NCBI RefSeq assembly: GCF_000383915.1 | Contig: NZ_KB912942.1 | Coordinates: 1,273,953 to 1,337,952, forward strand | Length of the DNA: 64,000 nt | Direction of reading: 5' to 3' | DNA from: Amycolatopsis benzoatilytica AK 16/65 | GTDB taxonomy: Bacteria > Actinomycetota > Actinomycetes > Mycobacteriales > Pseudonocardiaceae | The notes under the pieces: generated by a model | Seen by the model: the letters and a program-made list of their open reading frames with translations, nothing else | What the model was told of the DNA's origin: nothing | The model's database searches: none | Translations under genes and position numbers: made by a program | Shown here: positions 8,667 through 16,099 of the stretch, one piece after another | Layout of the letters: every line of letters begins with the position of its first letter | Numbering within the stretch: the stretch's first letter is position 1

Positions 8667-9500
8667 ATGAACGCGTTCCAGGTGTGCCTCTGGGTCTTCG
8701 CGGGCGTCTGCGCCGCCTGCTGGCTGCTGTCGGTCCTCGCCCACGAGTACTCCTGGGTCGACCGGATCTGGTCCGTCGTCCCGGTCGTCTACACCGGGGT
8801 CTTCGCCGGCTACGCCGGGTTCGCCGATCCGCGGCTGAACCTGCTGTTCGGCCTCGTCTTCCTGTGGGGCGTCCGGCTCACCTTCAACTACGCGCGCAAG
8901 GGCGGCTACGCCCCCGGCGGCGAGGACTACCGCTGGGCGGTGCTGCGCGGGCGGATGAAGCCGTGGCAGTTCCAGTTGTTCAACCTCTTCTTCATCACGC
9001 TCTACCAGAACGTGATCCTGCTGCTGATCACGTTGCCCGCATGGACCGCTCTGGACCACCGGAGCCCGCTGGGGCCGCTCGACATCGTGCTCGCCGTCGC
9101 GTTCCTCGGCTGTCTGGCCGGCGAGACGATCGCCGATCAGCAGCAATGGAACTTCCAGCAGAAGAAAAAGCGCGAAACTGCGGCCGGGCGAATTCCGGAT
9201 CCGCGATTCGCGCAGACCGGGCTTTTTCGGTTTTCCCGGCATCCGAACTTTTTCTTCGAACAGGCGCAATGGTGGCTGGTCTTCCTGTTCGGCGTGTCCG
9301 CGGCCGGCGCGTTCAGCTGGACGGTTGCCGGGGCGTTTCTGTTGACCTGCTTGTTCATCGGCTCGACCGTCTTCACGGAAAGCATCACCCGGAGCCGCTA
9401 TCCGGAGTACGCCGACTACCAGCGGCGGGTTTCGCCGGTCGTGCCGTGGTTTCCGCGACGGGATTCCGGAACGGGGCCGTCCGCCCGGGCTCGTCCGTGA
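8667..9500 (+). CDS. DUF1295 (steroid 5-alpha-reductase-like) membrane protein
   Basis: A 277-residue protein with about six to seven membrane segments. The C-terminal region FRFSRHPNFFFEQAQWW, followed by SRYPEYADYQRRV, is the NADPH/methyl-donor binding signature shared by DUF1295, steroid reductases and isoprenylcysteine methyltransferases. Substrate unknown. The last residues (PSARARP) and the TGA stop at 9498-9500 lie inside the palindromic repeat at 9493-9547, so the repeat defines the C-terminus. Divergent to the EXPERA-like gene. Confidence 0.82.
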   Translation: MNAFQVCLWVFAGVCAACWLLSVLAHEYSWVDRIWSVVPVVYTGVFAGYAGFADPRLNLLFGLVFLWGVRLTFNYARKGGYAPGGEDYRWAVLRGRMKPWQFQLFNLFFITLYQNVILLLITLPAWTALDHRSPLGPLDIVLAVAFLGCLAGETIADQQQWNFQQKKKRETAAGRIPDPRFAQTGLFRFSRHPNFFFEQAQWWLVFLFGVSAAGAFSWTVAGAFLLTCLFIGSTVFTESITRSRYPEYADYQRRVSPVVPWFPRRDSGTGPSARARP

Positions 9501-9547
9501 AGGGCTCCTCGAGGGAATCTGAGTCCCTCAAGGGGCCCTTCACGGAC
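9493..9547. repeat. Gene-end palindromic repeat, copy 2
   Basis: A 55-base element with 24-base arms (9493-9516 and 9524-9547) matching at 22 positions around a 7-base centre (ATCTGAG). The left arm contains the TGA stop codon of the DUF1295 gene. The predicted hairpin would sit exactly at the 3' end of that transcript, as an intrinsic terminator or an RNA-stabilising end would. Confidence 0.93.
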
Positions 9548-9714
9548 ATCCGCGACCGAGCCGACGACCGGGAACCCCGCAGCGCGGGCCGAGCGCGGCT
9601 CCGATTAGTGACCGTCATCACGTTAATGCCGTGAACCGCCCTCGCGCCCGATGAGTCGGATTGGATACCGTTCGCCCGGTAGGGTGGCGGTTTCAGAGGA
9701 CTGGGGGCAGCACC

Positions 9715-10092
9715 ATGATCGGTTTTGAAACGGAGCTCTCCGACCTGCGGAAGGCGAGCGGGCTCGTGGGCAACGCCGGCGACGCGGCGGAGACCGCGCG
9801 CGCCGGCGTCGGCAAGCTCGGCGTGGACGTGTCGAACGGAATGCCGGGTGCGCCGTGGCTCGACCCGTTCGGCTTGGCGGGCAGCGGCACCGCGTTCGGC
9901 GGCACGCTCGGCATGCCCGAGGTCGCGAAGGCGTACGAGGCGCATCGCGCCAAGGTGGAGGATGCCCTGGCGAAGCTGGCGGCCACGACGCAGCAGACGA
10001 GCGAGGCGCTGAAGAAGGTCGCCGAGCTGTACGAGACGTCGGACGCGAACGCGCAGTCGGCGATCCGCCGGGCGGCAGGGGAGGTGCTCTGA
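9715..10092 (+). CDS. ESX/type VII-associated helical protein
   Basis: A 125-residue protein without signal peptide. It has an N-terminal helix (FETELSDLRKASGLVG), a Gly/Pro-rich middle (residues 40-65) and a second long helix (EVAKAYEAHRAKVEDALAKL) rich in Ala and charged residues. This helix-turn-helix architecture is that of small secreted or accessory proteins found next to YbaB-like genes in Pseudonocardiaceae. The start has GGGGG eight bases upstream. It is two bases from the next gene and so in one operon with it. No secretion ATPase is nearby, so export is inference. Confidence 0.6.
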   Translation: MIGFETELSDLRKASGLVGNAGDAAETARAGVGKLGVDVSNGMPGAPWLDPFGLAGSGTAFGGTLGMPEVAKAYEAHRAKVEDALAKLAATTQQTSEALKKVAELYETSDANAQSAIRRAAGEVL

Positions 10093-10094
10093 CG

Positions 10095-11141
10095 GTGAGC
10101 GGCCAGGAGGACTACTTCGGGCTCAGCGGCGGCGGGGACGAGCGGCCGCGCGAGGAGCTGCTCGAAGGCATCTGCGACGAGCTGCGCGGCGGCGCGAACG
10201 ACGCGCTCGACGGGCTTCAGCTGCTGAAGTACGCCGAATTCTTCCAGTTCGGCATGATGGGCGAGGCCTATGAGGACTTCCAGGACAAGATCACCGGCGT
10301 CTTCCGGGAGTTCTCGTCGGCCGAGCTGACCGACTCCGGCACCGGGCTCCAGACGATGATCAACTCGTACGAGCCGGTGTGGCGGAACCTGGGCCACGGC
10401 TCGCTGACCGAGCTCAAGCGGGCCAGGGAATTGATGGACTCCTGGCGCGGCGAAGCGGCCGAGGACGTCAAGACCTACCTGGACAACCTGGCGGAGACCT
10501 ACGACGCCATCGGCGCCGAGATCACCGTCGTGGAGAGCGTCGTCGCGGCCGCCCGGGACAGCGTGTGGGGTGCGCGCGACGACCTCAACAAACTGGCCGA
10601 GACGTTCAAGGAGACCGCGCGGAAGTACCAGAAGGACAAGGCCAAGGAGGGCGAGATCTCCTGGTCGAAGGTGGCGGCGGTGGCCTTTTCCGCAGCGTTG
10701 ATCGGGATGCTCTCGGTGGTCGCGACGCCGGCCGCGGGCGCGGCGGCGGGCGGTCTGACGATGAGCGCGGTCGGCACCGAGGCCGCGGTGGCCGGTGCGG
10801 GCGCCGGCATCACCGAGGTGGTCGCGGAGGCGACGACCAAGGTCGAGGGCGACAACGCGATGGAAATCTTCCAGAGCTTCATGGAGCACACCGACAAGCT
10901 CCGCGAGAACATGAAGGCGGCGACCGCGCGGTTCGTGCAGAAGGTGCACGAGAAGTCCAACAACATCCCGCCGATCCCGGATCCGCCGGACGTCAGCCCG
11001 GGCAACTCGTTCGACCCGTCGAACTTCGAGACGTCGAACACCCCGAAGGACACCGAGAAGCGGGTCCGGGACCGCAAGGTCGACCTCACGCCGGACGACT
11101 CGCAGGCCGCGCCGCCGCTGACCGCGTCCGCTATGGACTGA
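10095..11141 (+). CDS. WXG-type protein with central hydrophobic segment
   Basis: A 348-residue protein. A helical hairpin with a WxG turn is visible (DSWRGEAAEDVKTYLDNLAE, about residues 115-134). A second Trp-containing helix follows (ARDSVWGARDDLNK). Residues 190-255 are hydrophobic and Ala/Gly-rich, unusual for a WXG100 protein and possibly membrane-inserting. The C-terminus (from about 300) is Pro/Asp-rich and likely disordered. GTG 10095 lies two bases after the previous stop. This layout fits type VII effectors or their partners (WXG domain first), but no toxin domain is recognised. Confidence 0.6.
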   Translation: MSGQEDYFGLSGGGDERPREELLEGICDELRGGANDALDGLQLLKYAEFFQFGMMGEAYEDFQDKITGVFREFSSAELTDSGTGLQTMINSYEPVWRNLGHGSLTELKRARELMDSWRGEAAEDVKTYLDNLAETYDAIGAEITVVESVVAAARDSVWGARDDLNKLAETFKETARKYQKDKAKEGEISWSKVAAVAFSAALIGMLSVVATPAAGAAAGGLTMSAVGTEAAVAGAGAGITEVVAEATTKVEGDNAMEIFQSFMEHTDKLRENMKAATARFVQKVHEKSNNIPPIPDPPDVSPGNSFDPSNFETSNTPKDTEKRVRDRKVDLTPDDSQAAPPLTASAMD

Positions 11142-11142
11142 C

Positions 11143-11838
11143 GTGCCGGGACCGGAAGAACTGATCGCGGCATTGTCCGCGTTGTCGGTCGACGCTACGT
11201 CGCCCGACAACGCGGTCACGGCCACCGTCAACACGGATGGCGTCCTTACCGGGCTGAAGCTCTCCGACGCGGTGCGCAGCCTGCCGCCGGAGCAGCTTGC
11301 CGCGCTGATCCTGCGCACTTGCGCGGAGGCGCAACGGGATTCGGCGAACCGGACGGCGGCGTTGCTGGCCCCGGTCGGGTTGAAGGGGTACGTGATGGAC
11401 CGGCTGCGGTGGCGTGCCGGGTTCAAGCCGGAGGACGCTCCGCCGGCCGAGCCCGCCCCGGCGCGCCGGACTCCGCCACGCCGGCCCGTGCCGCCGGATC
11501 AGGCGACGCGCCCGGGCGCTCCGTCACGAGCGGTACCCTCGCGTCCGGCTTCTGAGTCGGCAGGGAACCCGGCAACGCCTGCGGTGGCAAGGAATCCGGC
11601 CGGACCCCGCGCGGCCGCCGCACCTGGCCCGACCGGCACCAGTCAGGCGGCTCCGGGACGGGCTCAGCCCGGCCGGGGCTCGGCGGTGCCCGGTCCGCCC
11701 GTGGCAGCCGGTGACCCTGCCGCAGCGGGATACCTGCGTGACCGCACCGCCGACCCGGAGCGTCCGACGGCACCGGAGCGTCCATTGAGCGACGAGGACT
11801 GGTACGGCGAAGGCGTCCGGTTCGACGACGCCTGGTAG
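11143..11838 (+). CDS. YbaB/EbfC-like protein with disordered tail
   Basis: A 231-residue protein. The first 90 residues follow the YbaB/EbfC fold: NAVTATVNTDGVLTGLKLSD and then LAALILRTCAEAQRDS, the helix that dimerises. YbaB proteins bind DNA without strong sequence preference. The rest is Pro/Ala/Arg-rich and likely disordered, ending in the acidic motif DEDWYGEGVRFDDAW. The GTG start lies one base after the upstream stop codon, making it the third gene of the ESX-like operon. In actinomycetes such YbaB paralogues commonly accompany WXG100-like genes; what they do there is not known. Confidence 0.7.
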   Translation: MPGPEELIAALSALSVDATSPDNAVTATVNTDGVLTGLKLSDAVRSLPPEQLAALILRTCAEAQRDSANRTAALLAPVGLKGYVMDRLRWRAGFKPEDAPPAEPAPARRTPPRRPVPPDQATRPGAPSRAVPSRPASESAGNPATPAVARNPAGPRAAAAPGPTGTSQAAPGRAQPGRGSAVPGPPVAAGDPAAAGYLRDRTADPERPTAPERPLSDEDWYGEGVRFDDAW

Positions 11839-11849
11839 CGCCGGCCGGA

Positions 11850-12518
11850 TCAGCCGAGCGTGCCGTCGTCGCCGAGCAGCTTCCGCAGCCCCGGCAGCAC
11901 CGTGGATAGGTCTTTGCCAGTACGGAAAGCGACCACCGTGGTCTCCGCCTCGCCGGTGTTGCCGAACAGGGCGACCGTCTCCGTCATCGCCGCGTCGAAG
12001 GCCGCTTCCGGATTCGTCGTCTGGCCGCGCAGCCATCGGCGCAGGACGTGGTTGTGCGCCGTCACCACCGCGGCGGCCATCAGTTCGGCGCGCAGCGCGG
12101 TCTCTTCGCCGCCGCCGAGCCAGCGGTGGACGAACTCCTGGAACAACCGCTGGTACTGCCGGGTGCCGGCGATCTCTCGCGCGCGCAGCGCGGGCACGCT
12201 GCGGGTGAGCCGGTAGCGGGCCAGCGCCAGGTCGCCCTCGGCGACGTAATGCCGGAGCACCAGCCGTGCCGCCTCGGTGATCGCGACTGTCGCGGTGCGC
12301 GGGTCGGAGCCGGACAGTCGGGCCTCGATCGCGCTGAGCAGCACCTCGTGGTCGGGGAAGATCACGTCCTCTTTGGACCGGAACGCGCGGAAGAACGTGC
12401 TACGCCCGACGCCGGCGCGCTCGGTGATGTCCTCCACCGTCGTCTGGTCGTAGCCGCGTTCCTCGAACAGCGCGAACGCGGCCTCGCTCAGCCGTTGCCG
12501 GGCTGGTTTCTCGGCCAT
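11850..12518 (-). CDS. TetR family regulator (paralogue of 47138-47884)
   Basis: A 222-residue regulator. The N-terminal helix-turn-helix includes AGVGRSTFFRAFRSKEDV (residues 35-52). The ligand domain carries NHVLRRWLR near residue 156, also present in the TetR protein at 47138. Shared too are the VIFPDHE/VLFANHDE and RLTRSVPALRARE/TLTRTVPSLRDKE stretches, so the two are clear paralogues. It is divergent from the 3-hydroxyacyl-CoA dehydrogenase, with the palindrome GGTACTGAGTACC between them. It therefore probably represses that beta-oxidation operon and itself, with an acyl-CoA as plausible ligand (inference). Confidence 0.9.
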   Translation of the reverse strand: MAEKPARQRLSEAAFALFEERGYDQTTVEDITERAGVGRSTFFRAFRSKEDVIFPDHEVLLSAIEARLSGSDPRTATVAITEAARLVLRHYVAEGDLALARYRLTRSVPALRAREIAGTRQYQRLFQEFVHRWLGGGEETALRAELMAAAVVTAHNHVLRRWLRGQTTNPEAAFDAAMTETVALFGNTGEAETTVVAFRTGKDLSTVLPGLRKLLGDDGTLG

Positions 12519-12590
12519 CGCACCACCTTTCCGCGGTCAGCCTAATCGCTGGGCCGGGTGAGCCGGGTCACGCCGTCGATCCCTACCCGC

Positions 12591-12605
12591 CGGTACTGAG
12601 TACCG
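12591..12605. promoter_or_regulatory. TetR operator palindrome CGGTACTGAGTACCG
   Basis: A perfect inverted repeat with six-base arms around a three-base centre, placed midway between the TetR gene (start 12518) and the dehydrogenase (start 12636). A further half-site, AGTACCGG, lies at 12620-12627. The core GGTACTGAGTACC matches the GGCACTGAGTGCC palindrome at the paralogous TetR gene at 47138-47884, which supports it as the recognition site. Confidence 0.78.
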
Positions 12606-12635
12606 TCATTATGAAACCAAGTACCGGAGAGATGG

Positions 12636-13487
12636 GTGAGGCACGTGGAGCTCGTCGGCGTGGTCGGCTGCGGCCAGATGGGGGCGGGGATCGCCGAGGT
12701 GTGCGCTCGCGCCGGGCTGGACGTCGTGGCGGTCGAATCGAGCCGGGCGGCCGCCGACGCGGGCCGGGCGCGGCTGGAGGCGTCGCTGGGCCGGGCCGAG
12801 CGCAAGGGCAAGATCGAGTCCGCGGCCGCGGTCCTGGAGCGGATCCGGATCACCGAGGAGCTCGACGACCTGGCCGACCGCACGCTGGTGATCGAGGCCA
12901 TCGTGGAGAACGAGGCGGTCAAGGCGGAGCTGTTCGGCAAGCTGGACAAGATCGTCGCCGCGCCGGGCGCGGTGCTGGCTTCCAACACCTCGTCGATCCC
13001 GATCATGAAGCTCGGCACCGCCACCGCGCGGCCGGCCAAGGTACTCGGCATCCACTTCTTCAACCCGGTCCCGGTGCTGCCGCTGGTCGAGCTGGTGCCG
13101 AGCCTGCTGACCAGTGACGAGACCACCGTCCGGGCGCGGAAGTTCGCCGAGGAGACGCTCGGCAAGCACGCGATCCTGTGCCAGGACCGGGCCGGCTTCG
13201 TGGTGAACGCGCTGCTGATCCCGTTCATCCTGGCCGCGGTGCGGATGCTGGAGTCGGGTTTCGCGACCAAGGAAGCGATCGACGAGGGCCTCGTCCGCGG
13301 TGCCGCGCACCCGCAGGGCCCGCTCGCGCTGGCCGACCTGATCGGGCTCGACACCACGAAGGCGGTCGCGGAATCGCTGTACGAGGAGTTCAAGGAGCCG
13401 CTGTACGCCCCGCCGCCGCTGCTGGCCCGGATGGTCGACGCCGGTCTGCTCGGCCGCAAGACCGGCCGCGGCTTCTACACCTACTGA
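12636..13487 (+). CDS. 3-hydroxybutyryl-CoA / 3-hydroxyacyl-CoA dehydrogenase
   Basis: A 283-residue NAD-dependent enzyme, normal length for the FadB2/Hbd type. It shows the Rossmann motif VGCGQMGAGIAE (residues 9-20), VLASNTSSIPI with the conserved Ser/Asn, GIHFFNPVPVLPLVE with the catalytic His, and the C-terminal dimerisation domain with DRAGFVVNALLIPF. It oxidises (S)-3-hydroxyacyl-CoA to the 3-keto form in fatty acid breakdown. The GTG start has GGAGAG four bases upstream; GTG 12645 is an alternative. It is followed by an acyl-CoA dehydrogenase 21 bases later, so the two form an operon facing the TetR gene. Confidence 0.92.
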   Translation: MRHVELVGVVGCGQMGAGIAEVCARAGLDVVAVESSRAAADAGRARLEASLGRAERKGKIESAAAVLERIRITEELDDLADRTLVIEAIVENEAVKAELFGKLDKIVAAPGAVLASNTSSIPIMKLGTATARPAKVLGIHFFNPVPVLPLVELVPSLLTSDETTVRARKFAEETLGKHAILCQDRAGFVVNALLIPFILAAVRMLESGFATKEAIDEGLVRGAAHPQGPLALADLIGLDTTKAVAESLYEEFKEPLYAPPPLLARMVDAGLLGRKTGRGFYTY

Positions 13488-13508
13488 CCGTTTCCGAGGA
13501 GAATCCCG

Positions 13509-14663
13509 ATGAGCTTCGACCTGTTCAAGATCAACGAAGACCACGAAGCGATCCGCGAGGCCGTGCGCGCGGTCGCCGAGGAGCAGATCGCGCCGCACGC
13601 CGCCGAGGCGGACGAGCGCGAAGAGTTCCCGAAGGCGTCCTACGACGCGCTGGTGGCGTCGGACTTCCACGCCCCGCACGTGCCCGAGCAGTACGGCGGC
13701 GCCGGCGCGGACGCGCTGGCCACCTGCATCGTGATCGAAGAGGTCGCCCGGGTGTGCGCCTCGTCGTCGCTGATCCCGGCGGTGAACAAGCTGGGCAGCC
13801 TGCCGCTGATCCTCGCCGCGAACGAGGACGTGAAGGCGAAGTACCTGCCGCCGCTGGCATCCGGTGCCGCGGGATTCTCCTATGGACTGTCCGAACGCGA
13901 CGCCGGCTCGGACACCGCGTCGATGCGCTGCCGCGCCACCCAGTCCGGTGACGACTGGATCCTCAACGGCCAGAAGTCCTGGATCACCAACGCCGGTTTC
14001 TCGGAGTACTACACGGTGCTGGCGGTGACCGACCCGGACGGCCGCCGAGGCGCGAACGTGACCGCGTTCGTGGTGGAGAAGTCCGACGAAGGATTCTCCT
14101 TCGGGGCCAAGGAAAAGAAACTGGGCATCAAGGGCTCGCCGACGCGCGAGCTGCTGTTCGACAACGTGCGCATCCCCGGCGACCGGATGGTCGGCGAGCC
14201 TGGCGAGGGCCTGAAGATCGCGCTGCGCACGCTCGACCACACCCGCGTGACGATCGCCGCGCAGGCGGTCGGCATCGCGCAGGGAGCGCTGGACCACGCG
14301 CTGGCGTATGTGAAGGAGCGCAAGCAGTTCGGCAAGCACATCGCCGACTTCCAGGGCATCCAGTTCATGCTGGCGGACATGGCGATGGCGGTCGAGACGG
14401 CCCGCCAGATGGTGTACACCGCGGCGGCGAAGTCCGAACGCGGCGACGCCGACCTGTCGTTCTTCGGCGCGGCGGCGAAGTGCCACGCCTCGGACGTGGC
14501 GATGCAGGTCACGACCGACGCGGTCCAGCTGCTCGGCGGATACGGGTACACGCGCGACTTCCCGCTGGAGCGGATGATGCGGGACGCGAAGATCACCCAG
14601 ATCTACGAGGGCACGAACCAGATCCAGCGCGTCGTGATGGCTCGGCAGCTGCTGAAGGACTGA
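13509..14663 (+). CDS. Acyl-CoA dehydrogenase
   Basis: A 384-residue flavoenzyme of typical length. N-terminal helical domain, middle beta domain (FSYGLSERDAGSDTAS; WITNAGFSEYYTVLAVT) and C-terminal helical domain (VKERKQFGKHIADFQGIQF; GGYGYTRDFPLERMMRDAK) are all intact. The catalytic Glu is in YEGTNQIQR near the end. It introduces the 2,3 double bond into acyl-CoA using FAD. GAGGAG lies eight bases before ATG 13509. It is co-transcribed with the hydroxyacyl-CoA dehydrogenase and followed by a good terminator. Confidence 0.93.
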   Translation: MSFDLFKINEDHEAIREAVRAVAEEQIAPHAAEADEREEFPKASYDALVASDFHAPHVPEQYGGAGADALATCIVIEEVARVCASSSLIPAVNKLGSLPLILAANEDVKAKYLPPLASGAAGFSYGLSERDAGSDTASMRCRATQSGDDWILNGQKSWITNAGFSEYYTVLAVTDPDGRRGANVTAFVVEKSDEGFSFGAKEKKLGIKGSPTRELLFDNVRIPGDRMVGEPGEGLKIALRTLDHTRVTIAAQAVGIAQGALDHALAYVKERKQFGKHIADFQGIQFMLADMAMAVETARQMVYTAAAKSERGDADLSFFGAAAKCHASDVAMQVTTDAVQLLGGYGYTRDFPLERMMRDAKITQIYEGTNQIQRVVMARQLLKD

Positions 14664-14675
14664 GGGTTGGTTTTC

Positions 14676-14713
14676 GAAGCCTCGTCGCCTGCGTTTGCGG
14701 GCGACGGGGCTTC
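14676..14713 (+). terminator. Intrinsic terminator after the acyl-CoA dehydrogenase
   Basis: A 14-base-pair stem (14676-14689 with 14700-14713) containing one G-T wobble and a 10-base loop, followed by CGGTCTTT. It begins 13 bases after the stop codon and would end the beta-oxidation transcript. Confidence 0.8.
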
Positions 14714-14747
14714 GGTCTTTGGGGAAGCCGGACGGTAAGGCTCCCGG

Positions 14748-15152
14748 TCACGCGCCCGGCTTGTGCTGCCGATCATGCCGCCGCTGGGCCTTGACCACCT
14801 CGATCGTGCGGCTGCCGATCCAGTCCAGCAGCCCCTCCAGCGGAATCGTCAGCTCCCGCCCGAGGTCGGTGAGGGCGTAGGACACCTTCGGCGGGCTGTC
14901 CGGTTCCACCGAGCGCTCGATCAGGCCGTCCCGGGTCAGCGTGCGCAGGTTCTGGGACAGCATTTTCTCGCTGATCCCGCCGATCGTGTCGCGCAGCGCG
15001 GAAAACCGCACCGGGCCGTCGCGCAGGGAGAGCAAAATCAGCGTCCCCCAGCGGCTGCACACATGATTCAGCACCGTCCGGCCGGGGCAGTCGCCGTTGA
15101 ACGCGTCACCCGGTGCCGCGGCGCCCCGCCCGGCCTCGATGCTTACTGTCAC
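14748..15152 (-). CDS. HxlR family transcriptional regulator
   Basis: A 134-residue winged-helix protein, the usual HxlR size. The family pattern is visible: CSRWGTLILLSLRDGPVRFS, then GGISEKMLSQNLRTLTRDGLIER, then the wing with VSYALTDLG. A Cys near residue 23 (GDCPG) is in the position where redox-sensing members such as QorR hold their reactive Cys. It is divergent from an NAD(P)H-binding reductase with 89 bases between them, the same arrangement as known redox-responsive HxlR/quinone reductase pairs, so it probably controls that gene. Confidence 0.9.
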   Translation of the reverse strand: MTVSIEAGRGAAAPGDAFNGDCPGRTVLNHVCSRWGTLILLSLRDGPVRFSALRDTIGGISEKMLSQNLRTLTRDGLIERSVEPDSPPKVSYALTDLGRELTIPLEGLLDWIGSRTIEVVKAQRRHDRQHKPGA

Positions 15153-15241
15153 GTACGGACCTTACCTCAGGGTTCGTACTTACCAAAAGTTAGCTGGCCT
15201 CCTACGGTGAGTCTTACTGCCACTCAAGGAGGAAACCAACG
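15153..15241. promoter_or_regulatory. HxlR/NmrA divergent promoter with repeated half-sites
   Basis: Two similar words lie in tandem: GTACGGACCTTACC (15153-15166) and GTTCGTACTTACC (15172-15184). They abut the HxlR start codon, as expected for autoregulation. AAGGAGG at the right end is the ribosome binding site of the reductase gene. Confidence 0.5.
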
Positions 15242-16087
15242 ATGACGACGCTGGTGATCGGCGCGACCGGCAAGGTCGGCCGCCACGTGACGGCGCAGCT
15301 GGCCGAACGCGGACTCGCGGTGCGCGCCTTGGTGCGCCGTCCGGACCAGGCCGGCCTGCCCGAAAGTGTCGAGCAGGTGCACGGCGATCTGTCCGACCTG
15401 GACAGTCTGCGCGCGGCGGCACACGGGGCGGACTCGGTGTTCCTGATGTGGCCGCTGATGTCCGCCGACCCCGCTGCGCGGATCGCGGCCACACTGGCCG
15501 AAAGCACCCGCCGTCTGGTGCTGCTGTCCTCCGCGGCGGCCCGGTCGGGCCGGGACGACGCGATCAGCCGAGTTCATTTGGCCGTGGAGCAGGCCGTCGA
15601 GCGCACCGCCTTGGAGTGGACGTTCCTGCAGCCGCACGGCTTCGCCGCGAACACTCTCGGCTGGGCACGGCAAATCCGCGAGGACGGAGTGGTGCGCGGG
15701 GCTTACGGTTCCGTGGTCTCCACGCTCATCCACGAGGCCGACATGGCGGCGGTCGCCGTGACCGCGCTGGCTGAGGACGGACACGTCGGTGCCAAGTACG
15801 ACTTGACCGGGCCGCAAGCGCTTTCCCACGTCGACCAGGTCCGCGTGGTCGGCGAAGTGATCGGCCGCCCGATCCGCTGGGAGGAGGTCTCCCGCGCGGC
15901 GGCGCGGGAGCAGCTCGTCAAGCAGATCCCGGCAGCGTACGCGGACGCGATGCTCGACGCCTACGCCCGCCTTTCCGAGGCGGAACCGGACCAGCCGACA
16001 GCAACGGTGGCGCAGGTGACCGGGCGGCCGGCGCGCAGTTATGCGCAGTGGGTGGCAGACCATGCTGCGGAGTTCACAGGGCAGTGA
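15242..16087 (+). CDS. NmrA-like NAD(P)H-binding oxidoreductase
   Basis: A 281-residue atypical short-chain dehydrogenase. The dinucleotide motif VIGATGKVGRHV is at residues 5-16. The usual catalytic Tyr-x-x-x-Lys is not obvious, which fits the NmrA/quinone reductase type. The end reads RSYAQWVADHAAEF, a C-terminal motif shared with the proteins at 32871 and 47925, so these three are paralogues. It has a strong AAGGAGG ribosome binding site. Likely an NAD(P)H-dependent quinone or azo reductase under redox control by the divergent HxlR protein. Confidence 0.85.
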   Translation: MTTLVIGATGKVGRHVTAQLAERGLAVRALVRRPDQAGLPESVEQVHGDLSDLDSLRAAAHGADSVFLMWPLMSADPAARIAATLAESTRRLVLLSSAAARSGRDDAISRVHLAVEQAVERTALEWTFLQPHGFAANTLGWARQIREDGVVRGAYGSVVSTLIHEADMAAVAVTALAEDGHVGAKYDLTGPQALSHVDQVRVVGEVIGRPIRWEEVSRAAAREQLVKQIPAAYADAMLDAYARLSEAEPDQPTATVAQVTGRPARSYAQWVADHAAEFTGQ

Positions 16088-16099
16088 TCCCGATGCTGG

